A stretch of DNA of 64,000 nt from Streptomyces sp. NBC_01454 (GTDB taxonomy: Bacteria > Actinomycetota > Actinomycetes > Streptomycetales > Streptomycetaceae): assembly GCF_036227565.1 (NCBI RefSeq), contig NZ_CP109460.1:5952001-6016000 (forward strand), written 5' to 3'. A model generated the notes under the pieces. It worked only from the letters and a program-made list of their open reading frames with translations. It had not been told where the DNA came from and searched no databases. Both the position numbers and the translations under genes were made by a program. Shown piece by piece: positions 51,447-61,365 of this stretch (the stretch's first letter is position 1; each line of letters starts with the position of its first letter).

Positions 51447-52496
51447 TCAGCGAGCCCGCAGCGGCTTGGGGATCCGGGCCGTTTTCGGGGCGGAGGCGGT
51501 CGAGCCGCGCACCACCAGCTCGGGGTGGAAGACGAACTCGCTGTGCGGGGCCGGGGTGCCGCCGACCTCCTCCAGCAGCGCACGCACCGCCGCCTGTCCC
51601 ATGGCCGTGACCGGCTGCCGGATCGTGGTCAGCGGCGGGTCGGTGAAGGCGATCAGCGGGGAGTCGTCGAAGCCGACCACGGAGAGGTCCCGCGGGACGT
51701 CCAGCCCGCGCTGCCGGGCCGCGCGGATCGCACCGAGCGCCATCATGTCGCTGGCGCAGACGATGGCCGTCGCGCCCTGCTCGATCAGCGCGCCCGCCGC
51801 GGCCTGCCCGCCCTCCAGGGTGTAGAGGGAGTGCTGGATGAACGGCTCCGCCTCGGCCGGGCCGGTCTGCAGCCGCTCCTGCATGCTGCGGACGAAGCCC
51901 TCGATCTTGCGCTGCACGGGCACGAACCGCTTGGGCCCGAGCGCCAGTCCGATCCGCCGGTGGCCCAGCGCCCCGAGGTGGGTGACCGCCAGATCCACCG
52001 CGGCCCGGTCGTCGGGGGAGACGAACGGCGCCTGCACCTTGTCGGAGAAGCCGTTGATGAGGACGAACGGCACGCCCTGGCCGCGCAGCTGCTCATAGCG
52101 CTGCATGTCGGCGGAGGTGTCGGCGTGCAGCCCGGAGACGAAGATGATGCCGGCCACCCCGCGGTCGACCAGCATCTCGGTCAGCTCGTCCTCCGTGGAG
52201 CCACCCGGCGTCTGGGTCGCGAGGACCGGCGTATAGCCCTGGCGGGTCAGGGCCTGCCCGATGACCTGCGCGAAGGCCGGGAAGATCGGGTTCTCCAGCT
52301 CCGGGGTGATCAGCCCGACCAGCCCCGCGCTGCGCTGGCGCAGCCGCACCGGGCGTTCGTAGCCCAGCACGTCGAGGGCGGCGAGCACGGACTGGCGGGT
52401 GGTGGCGGAGACGCCGGGCTTCCCGTTGAGAACCCGGCTGACGGTGGCCTCGCTGACACCCGCCTGTGCTGCGATATCGGCAAGCCGGGCGGTCAT
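51447..52496 (-). CDS. malR: LacI family maltose regulator, copy 1
   Basis: A 349-residue LacI repressor of the Streptomyces MalR/Reg1 type. The HTH and hinge are ARLADIAAQAGVSEATVSRVLNGKPGVSATTRQSVLAALDVLGYERP. The periplasmic-binding-like domain includes GLITPELENPIFPAFAQVIGQAL, PFVSPDDRAAVDLAVTHL and VVGFDDSPLIAFTDPPLTTIRQP. The recognition-helix region SEATVSRVLNG is identical to copy 2 at 59093-60151, so both should bind the same operators. It follows aglA1 by 24 bp on the same strand and ends at a hairpin. Repression of malEFG, aglA and amylolytic genes is the known family role. Confidence 0.9.
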   Translation of the reverse strand: MTARLADIAAQAGVSEATVSRVLNGKPGVSATTRQSVLAALDVLGYERPVRLRQRSAGLVGLITPELENPIFPAFAQVIGQALTRQGYTPVLATQTPGGSTEDELTEMLVDRGVAGIIFVSGLHADTSADMQRYEQLRGQGVPFVLINGFSDKVQAPFVSPDDRAAVDLAVTHLGALGHRRIGLALGPKRFVPVQRKIEGFVRSMQERLQTGPAEAEPFIQHSLYTLEGGQAAAGALIEQGATAIVCASDMMALGAIRAARQRGLDVPRDLSVVGFDDSPLIAFTDPPLTTIRQPVTAMGQAAVRALLEEVGGTPAPHSEFVFHPELVVRGSTASAPKTARIPKPLRAR

Positions 52497-52520
52497 GGGT
52501 GGGACTGTACCGTTCTGCTG

Positions 52521-54179
<1,659 letters not shown>

Positions 54180-54206
54180 CTGCCGTCCCTGTCGGATCAA
54201 GAGGCG

Positions 54207-54222
54207 TGCATGCCGTCATGCA
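54207..54222. promoter_or_regulatory. Palindrome upstream of aglA1
   Basis: TGCATG-CCGT-CATGCA is a perfect 6-bp-arm palindrome 27 bp before the aglA1 start. It contains TTGCATG on the minus strand, close to the heptamers seen at malE and the pullulanase gene. A MalR site for aglA1 is plausible. Confidence 0.45.
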
Positions 54223-54275
54223 ATCAACGCTCGGGCGGGCGCGGGGTGACGGTGCCACGGGCGCCCGGAGGGTCC

Positions 54276-54352
54276 CGTTCCAGCCATCTCATTGCAATTC
54301 GTTCCAGCGGTCTTGCAGAAATTTGCCGCAAAGTCTTTCGGTTTGTTTGCGG
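54276..54352 (+). promoter_or_regulatory. Candidate MalR-binding heptamers upstream of malE
   Basis: Direct heptamers CTTGCAG (54312) and TTTGCCG (54322) are spaced by 10 bp, and TTTGCGG lies at 54346. TTTGC-C-GCAAA (54322-54332) is also a short palindrome. CGTTCCAGC occurs twice (54276 and 54300). This is where MalR is known to bind in Streptomyces malE promoters; the individual sites are inferred. Confidence 0.6.
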
Positions 54353-54402
54353 CGCTGTTACGTTCCTGACCGCCATCTGAGGCATTTCCCTAAGGAGTTC
54401 AC

Positions 54403-55680
54403 ATGCGGCGTGGCATACGGGGCGCAGCGGCCACCGCGCTGGTAGCGGGCATGGCACTGGCAGCGACGGCGTGCGGCGGGGGTGACGGCGGCAGCGGGAG
54501 CGACAGCACGGGCGAACTGTCCGGAACCGTTACCTTCTGGGACACCTCCAACGACGCCGAGAAGGCGACGTACCGCAAGCTTGCCGAAGGTTTCCAGAAG
54601 GAGCACCCGAAGGTCCACGTTCAGTATGTGAACGTCCCGTTCGGCGATGCCAACGCCAAGTTCAAGAACGCCGCCGGCGGCAACTCCGGCGCGCCCGACG
54701 TGATGCGCACCGAGGTCGCCTGGACCGCCGACTTCGCCAACCTCGGCTACCTCGCCCCGCTCGACGGCACCCCCGCCCTCGACAAGACCGACGACTATCT
54801 CCCGCAGGCCGTCGGCTCCACGAAGTTCAAGGGCAAGACCTACGCCGCACCCCAGGTCATCGACACCCTCGGCCTCTTCTACAACAAGAAGCTCCTCAAG
54901 GACGCCGGCGTCGGCGTGCCCAAGACCTTCGCCGAACTGACCACCGCCGCCAAGAAGATCAAGGCCAAGACCGGCGCCACCGCCCTCTACCTGCGCGGCG
55001 ACGACCCCTACTGGTTCCTGCCCTACCTCTACGGCGAGGGCGGCAACATGGTCGACGCCCGCGACAAGATCGTGCAGATCGACGACGGCGCCGGGGTCAA
55101 GGCCTTCCGGACCATCAAGGACCTGGTCGACTCCAAGGCCGCCGTCACCGACGCCACCGACGGCCAGGAGAACCAGCTCAAGGCCCTCAAGGACGGCACC
55201 GTCGCGATGGCCGTCGACGGCCCCTGGGACATCGAGGGCGCCCGCGCCGGCAAGGCATTCAAGGATAAGGAGAACCTCGGCGTAGCCCCCGTGCCCGCCG
55301 GCTCCCGGGCCCAGGGCTCCCCGCAGGGCGGCTGGAACCTCTCCGTCTACGCGGGCAGCAAGAACCTGCGGGCCTCCTACGCCTTCGTGAAGTACATGAG
55401 CTCGGCCAAGGTCCAGCAGCAGACCACCGACAAGCTCAGCCTGCTGCCCACCCGCAAGTCCGTGTACGAGGTGCCGGCCGTCAAGAACAACGAGATGGTC
55501 ACGTTCTTCAAGCCCGCCGTGGACGGCGCCGTCCAGCGCCCCTGGATCGCCGAGGGCAACTCCCTCTTCGAGCCGATCAAGGTTCAGATGAACAAGGTGC
55601 TCACCGGCGCAGCCTCGCCCGAGCAGGCCGCCAAGGCGACCGGCGACGCCTACCGGAAGCTGCTCAAGGACTACAAGTGA
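54403..55680 (+). CDS. malE: Maltose/maltodextrin-binding lipoprotein
   Basis: A 425-residue extracellular binding protein. The signal is MRRGIRGAAATALVAGMALAATAC with a lipobox at about residue 24 (ATAC). The mature protein begins SGTVTFWDTSNDAEKATYRKLAEGFQKEHPKV, the family 1 sugar-binder signature, and carries aromatic ligand-stacking segments such as YLRGDDPYWFLPYLYGEGG and MAVDGPWDIEG. A strong AAGGAG lies 6 nt before ATG. It leads the malEFG-aglA2-malR2 operon and overlaps malF by 4 bp. Maltodextrin specificity is inferred from the flanking AglA and MalR genes. Confidence 0.92.
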   Translation: MRRGIRGAAATALVAGMALAATACGGGDGGSGSDSTGELSGTVTFWDTSNDAEKATYRKLAEGFQKEHPKVHVQYVNVPFGDANAKFKNAAGGNSGAPDVMRTEVAWTADFANLGYLAPLDGTPALDKTDDYLPQAVGSTKFKGKTYAAPQVIDTLGLFYNKKLLKDAGVGVPKTFAELTTAAKKIKAKTGATALYLRGDDPYWFLPYLYGEGGNMVDARDKIVQIDDGAGVKAFRTIKDLVDSKAAVTDATDGQENQLKALKDGTVAMAVDGPWDIEGARAGKAFKDKENLGVAPVPAGSRAQGSPQGGWNLSVYAGSKNLRASYAFVKYMSSAKVQQQTTDKLSLLPTRKSVYEVPAVKNNEMVTFFKPAVDGAVQRPWIAEGNSLFEPIKVQMNKVLTGAASPEQAAKATGDAYRKLLKDYK

Positions 55681-56612
55681 CCGTTGCTGTACGGGTGCGC
55701 CGGGCGCTGGGCACCCACTGGTACGCATGGACGATGGTCGCCCCGGTGGTACTCGTCATCGGGGTGATCATCGGCTACCCGCTGGTGCGCGGCATCTTCC
55801 TCTCGCTCACCGACGCCAACGAGGCCAACGTCGAGCGGAACATCGGCGTCAACCACCTCCCCGCCACCTACAAGTTCACCGGCCTGGACACCTACAAGGC
55901 GATCCTGACCGACGGCGTCTTCTGGGACCGCCTCGGCTGGACCGTGACCTGGACCGTCGCCTGCGTCTCGATCACCTTCCTGACCGGCCTGGCCCTGGCG
56001 AACATGCTCAACCGCTCGCTGCGCGGCCGCACCGTCTACCGCCTGGCGCTGATCCTGCCGTGGGCCATCCCCGCCTTCATCTCCGTCTTCACCTGGCGGA
56101 TGCTCTACAACGAGAAGAACGGCCTCCTCAACAAGCTGCTGGCCGGCGGCGGCATCGACGCCGTCCCGTGGCTCAACGACCCCACCTGGGCCAAGCTCTC
56201 GGTGATCGCCGTCAACGTCTGGCTGGGCGTGCCCTTCATGCTCGTCGCGCTCCTCGGCGGGCTCCAGTCCATACCCGGCGAGCTCTACGAGGCCGCCGAG
56301 ATGGACGGCGCCGGCGCCTGGCAGTGCTTCCGCCACATCACCGTCCCCGGACTGCGGGCCGTCAGCAGCACCGTCATCCTGCTCTCCACCATCTGGACCT
56401 TCAACATGTTCCCGGTGATCTTCCTGCTGACCCGGGGCGGCCCCGGCGACGCCACCGAGATCCTGGTGACCTACGCCTACCGGCTCTCCTTCATCGACAG
56501 CCCCCGCGACTTCTCCGGATCCGCGGCCTGGGGCGTCCTGATCCTCCTCCTGCTCTCGGCCGTCGCGGTCGTCTACCGCAGGGCACTGCGCAAGCAGGGA
56601 GAGGTGTGGTGA
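55677..56612 (+). CDS. malF: Maltose ABC transporter permease MalF
   Basis: A 311-residue permease with six helices, starting at GTG 55677, which overlaps the malE stop. The N-terminal helix AWTMVAPVVLVIGVIIGYPLVRGIFLSLTD is typical. The EAA loop is GELYEAAEMDGAGAWQCFRHITVPGL. The conserved MFPVIFLLTRGGPGDATEILVTYAYRLSF block precedes the last helix. It lacks the extra N-terminal helices and large periplasmic loop of E. coli MalF, as is normal in actinobacteria. It works with MalG, with an ATPase encoded elsewhere (MsiK in Streptomyces). Confidence 0.93.
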   Translation: MTVAVRVRRALGTHWYAWTMVAPVVLVIGVIIGYPLVRGIFLSLTDANEANVERNIGVNHLPATYKFTGLDTYKAILTDGVFWDRLGWTVTWTVACVSITFLTGLALANMLNRSLRGRTVYRLALILPWAIPAFISVFTWRMLYNEKNGLLNKLLAGGGIDAVPWLNDPTWAKLSVIAVNVWLGVPFMLVALLGGLQSIPGELYEAAEMDGAGAWQCFRHITVPGLRAVSSTVILLSTIWTFNMFPVIFLLTRGGPGDATEILVTYAYRLSFIDSPRDFSGSAAWGVLILLLLSAVAVVYRRALRKQGEVW

Positions 56613-57481
56613 CCATGACCCGCACACCGCCGGCCCGCACCGGCACACCCCGCAAGCGCTCCGAGCGCTCCCGGCTCGCCTCCGCCGGACTTCACCTGAC
56701 CCTGGCCGTCGCGGCCGTGATCGCGGTGTTCCCGCCCCTGTGGCTGCTGGTGACGTCCTTCAAACCCCGCAACGACGCCTTCTCCACCGGCCTCGTCACG
56801 CACTTCACGTTCGCCAACTACACCCATGTGGTGGCCGACACCGAGTTCCTGACCTGGTTCAAGAACTCCGTGCTCGTCGTCGGGGTGACCACCGTCCTCG
56901 GGGTCTTCCTCGCCGCCACCACCGGCTACGCCGTCAGCCGCTTCCGCTTCCCCGGAATGCGCCCGCTGATGTGGCTGCTGCTGATCACCCAGATGTTCCC
57001 GGTCGCCGTGCTGATCGTGCCGCTCTACAACCTGCTGGCCAGCCTCGGTCTGCTCAACCAGCCCGCGGGCCTGGTCATCACGTACCTCACCATCGCCGTC
57101 CCGTTCTGCGCCTGGATGATGAAGGGCTTCTTCGACACCATCCCGGTGGAGATCGACGAGGCGGGCCGGGTCGACGGCCTCAACCCCTTCGGCACCTTCT
57201 GGCGGCTCGTCCTGCCGCTGGCCCGTCCGGGCCTGGCCGTCACCGGCTTCTACACCTTCGTCACCGCCTGGGCCGAGGTCGCCTACGCCTCCGCCTTCAT
57301 GACCGGCGAGGAGAACCTGACACTCGCCGGCGGGCTGCAGACCTTCGTCAACCAGTACACCAACGACTGGGGTTCGATGACCGCCGCCGCCGTGATCATC
57401 GCCGTTCCGGCCGCACTCGTCTTCGCCTTCGCCCAGCGCCACCTCGTCGCCGGACTGACCGCCGGCTCAGCAAAGGGATGA
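56609..57481 (+). CDS. malG: Maltose ABC transporter permease MalG
   Basis: A 290-residue permease. GTG at 56609 overlaps the malF stop (GTGA); an ATG two codons on (56615) is an alternative start. First helix and loop read LAVAAVIAVFPPLWLLVTSFKPRNDAF. The EAA loop is IPVEIDEAGRVDGLNPFGTFWRLVLPLARPG, and NDWGSMTAAAVIIAVPAALVFAFAQRHLVAGLTAGSAKG is the typical MalG C-terminus that contacts the ATPase. aglA2 starts 1 bp after the stop, so import and intracellular hydrolysis are co-expressed. Confidence 0.93.
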   Translation: MTMTRTPPARTGTPRKRSERSRLASAGLHLTLAVAAVIAVFPPLWLLVTSFKPRNDAFSTGLVTHFTFANYTHVVADTEFLTWFKNSVLVVGVTTVLGVFLAATTGYAVSRFRFPGMRPLMWLLLITQMFPVAVLIVPLYNLLASLGLLNQPAGLVITYLTIAVPFCAWMMKGFFDTIPVEIDEAGRVDGLNPFGTFWRLVLPLARPGLAVTGFYTFVTAWAEVAYASAFMTGEENLTLAGGLQTFVNQYTNDWGSMTAAAVIIAVPAALVFAFAQRHLVAGLTAGSAKG

Positions 57482-57482
57482 C

Positions 57483-59092
<1,610 letters not shown>

Positions 59093-59096
<4 letters not shown>

Positions 59097-60151
59097 CCCT
59101 GCCCGACACCCATGCCACCCCCCGGCTCTCCGACATCGCCGCCCAGGCGCAGGTCAGCGAGGCGACCGTGAGCCGGGTCCTCAACGGCCGGGCGGGCGTG
59201 GCGGCGAGCACCCGGCAGCGGGTGCTCGCCGCGCTCGACGTGCTCGGCTACGAGCGTCCCGTACGGCTGCGGCGGCGCAGCGCCGGGCTGGTCGGACTGG
59301 TCATCCCCGAGCTGACCAACCCGATCTTCCCGGCCTTCGCCCAGATCATCGAGCAGTCGCTGGCCGGCCACGGCTACACGCCGGTGCTGTGCACCCAGAT
59401 GCCGGGCGGAGCCACCGAGGACGAACTCGTCGAGCAGCTGGAGGAACGGGGTGTCACCGGCATCGTCTTCCTCTCCGGGCTGCACGCCGACAGCCGCGCC
59501 GACCCCACCCGCTACGCCCGGCTGGCCTCCCGCGGCGTCCCGTTCGTCCTGATCAACGGCTACCACCCGGGGATCGACGCGCCGTTCGTCTCACCGGACG
59601 ACGGCGCGGCGGCCGGGATGGCGGTGCGCCATCTGGCCGAGCTGGGACACGAGCGGATCGGGCTCGCCGTCGGCCCGGCCCGCTATGTGCCCTCCCGCCG
59701 CAAGGCCGAGGGCTTCGCGGCGGCGCTGGAGGAATCGTTGGGCCTGTCGAGGGGGCAGGCCGAACGGCGCGTCCAGCACACGCTGTTCAGCGTCGAGGGC
59801 GGCCATGCGGCGGCCACCGCGCTGCTCGACGACCAGGGCTGCACCGGCATCGTCTGCGGCAGCGACCTGATGGCGCTGGGCGTCGTCCGCGCGGCCCGCC
59901 AGCGCGGCCTGGACGTGCCCGGGGCGCTCTCCGTGGTCGGCTTCGACGACTCCCAGCTGATCGCCTTCACCGACCCGCCCCTGACCACGGTGCGCCAGCC
60001 CGTCCAAGCCATGGCGACGGCGGCGGTCGGCGCGCTCATCGAGGAAATCCACGAACGCGCCCAGGGCCGCCACACCGCCCCCCGGCACACCGAGTTCGTC
60101 TTCCAGCCGGAGCTGGTGGTGCGGGGGTCGACGGGGCCGGTGCGGGGCTGA
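59093..60151 (+). CDS. malR: LacI family maltose regulator, copy 2
   Basis: A 352-residue LacI protein starting at GTG 59093, overlapping the aglA2 stop. The HTH is RLSDIAAQAQVSEATVSRVLNGRAGVAASTRQRVLAALDVLGYERP. The effector domain includes GLVIPELTNPIFPAFAQIIEQSL, PFVSPDDGAAAGMAVRHLAELGHERIGLAVG and VVGFDDSQLIAFTDPPLTTVRQP. Compared with copy 1 the DNA-contact helix is identical, whereas ligand-domain loops differ (for example NGYHPGID against NGFSDKVQ), which could tune inducer response. Two repressors at one locus is unusual. As the last gene of the operon it would be induced with its own targets, giving feedback. Confidence 0.92.
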
Positions 60152-60233
60152 CCCACCGCGACGACGAGCGGGGGGGCAGGCCACGCACTCGCCGCAACGG
60201 GAGAGGCGGAACCGCGGTGAGAGAGCCGGCGGC

Positions 60234-61049
60234 TCAGGCGCGGGCGTCGGGCCGGGACGCCAGTGAGGCGGTCACCACCACCTGCTCCGCGCAGGCGAGT
60301 GCGCGGAGCGCATCACCCACGACCTCCACCAGCCACACCGCGACCTCCGGCGACCACTCCGGCGCACGGCATGCGAACCGCATCACGCCCCGCTCACGGC
60401 CCTTGTTGTAGCCGTGCGCGCCGTCCACGTCCGCCATGCCGGACAGGTCGAACCGACCGGCGGCGACGTCGACTTCCGCGAGGTCACCGAGTCGCTCCCG
60501 GACGGCGTCGCGCACGGCCGTCTCCTTGCCCCACCCCGCGGGGCCGGTGGCGGCGGTGACGCTCACCGGCACCGCCGCGGACGGGTCGGCGAGAGCGAAC
60601 CACTTCCGCATCGCCTCCAGGTCGTCGGAGGCGTCACCGACGAGCTCGTGCAGCGGGAGGACGGCATGCAGCCCGGTGAACCGGACGCGCCCGAGCCGGT
60701 TCACCGCGTCCGACAGGATGCGCGCCACGTGAAGGACCGGGAGCCGCGGCTCCCGGACGTCATGGGGGATGTCCGCCGACATCCAGGCCAGCTCCCGGAC
60801 CTGCCCGTCCTGCGTCCAGTCCCCACCGGCCAGGCAATCGGCCCAGCGTCCCGGGTCCTGGACGATACGGGGCTCGCCCCATCCCTGGTACTTGTAGGTC
60901 CATCCGCCGGTGGAGTACCAGCCGTAGGCCTCCGACCTGCGCATGGCGAGGTCGTACAGTTCGCTTCCGGTGTCCTCGCAGGTGAGGTGCGACGCCCACG
61001 GATACCGGTCGAGCACTCCGTGCAAGGCGACAAGCGTCTCGTAGTACAC
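60234..61049 (-). CDS. Hypothetical protein
   Basis: A 271-residue soluble protein starting at GTG 61049, with GGAAAGG about 10 nt upstream. Trp/Tyr-rich N-terminal sequence (EAYGWYSTGGWTYKYQGWGEP) is followed by a mixed alpha/beta region with FTGLHAVLPLHELVGDASDDLEAM and VSVTAATGPAGWGKETAVRDAVRERLGDLAEVDVAAGRFDLSGM. The segment GPAGWGKETAV looks superficially like a P-loop but lacks the GKS/T ending. No family is recognised. It converges on malR2 and diverges from the pullulanase gene; codon use is normal. Confidence 0.7.
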   Translation of the reverse strand: MYYETLVALHGVLDRYPWASHLTCEDTGSELYDLAMRRSEAYGWYSTGGWTYKYQGWGEPRIVQDPGRWADCLAGGDWTQDGQVRELAWMSADIPHDVREPRLPVLHVARILSDAVNRLGRVRFTGLHAVLPLHELVGDASDDLEAMRKWFALADPSAAVPVSVTAATGPAGWGKETAVRDAVRERLGDLAEVDVAAGRFDLSGMADVDGAHGYNKGRERGVMRFACRAPEWSPEVAVWLVEVVGDALRALACAEQVVVTASLASRPDARA

Positions 61050-61365
61050 GCCAAGGGCCTTTCCGTACCCGACCGGTGTCCGAGCGCGTCCGGGTGCTAG
61101 CTGCCGCAGTATTCGTTTTGCCCCTCAAGGTGTGGGCGGACGCGGCGAGTTGGCCGTTGGCGAGGGGCTCCGGGCATTCCCTTACCGGCCCCGTGCGGGG
61201 CCGGTGCGGGCTCCTGTGTGGCGCCGGTCCGACCGGCCGGGCGCGTAGGGCCCGTTGAGACGGGTCTCCGGCCGGCCGGACCGGCTACTGCGGGAACGTA
61301 ACACCCTTGCAATGTCTTGCGTAAGGTCTTGCATCGCACTTTCGGCGCGGATAGAACCATGACCC
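61050..61365. other. Divergent region upstream of the pullulanase gene
   Basis: This 316-bp gap contains a perfect 22-bp GC palindrome (61184-61205, arms ACCGGCCCCG / CGGGGCCGGT) and three CTTGC heptamers (61306-61334) directly upstream of the pullulanase start. No gene is seen. Confidence 0.6.
61306..61334 (+). promoter_or_regulatory. Candidate MalR heptamers before the pullulanase gene
   Basis: CTTGCAA (61306), CTTGCGT (61316) and CTTGCAT (61328) are direct repeats, the first two 10 bp apart as in the malE upstream region. They end 32 bp before the ATG, suitable for repression of the same regulon. Confidence 0.55.

Noticed and set aside
61184..61205. Perfect 22-bp palindrome as a terminator
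   Set aside because: It sits between divergent gene starts, so no transcript is expected to end there; it has only a 2-nt centre. Mentioned as part of the intergenic region only.
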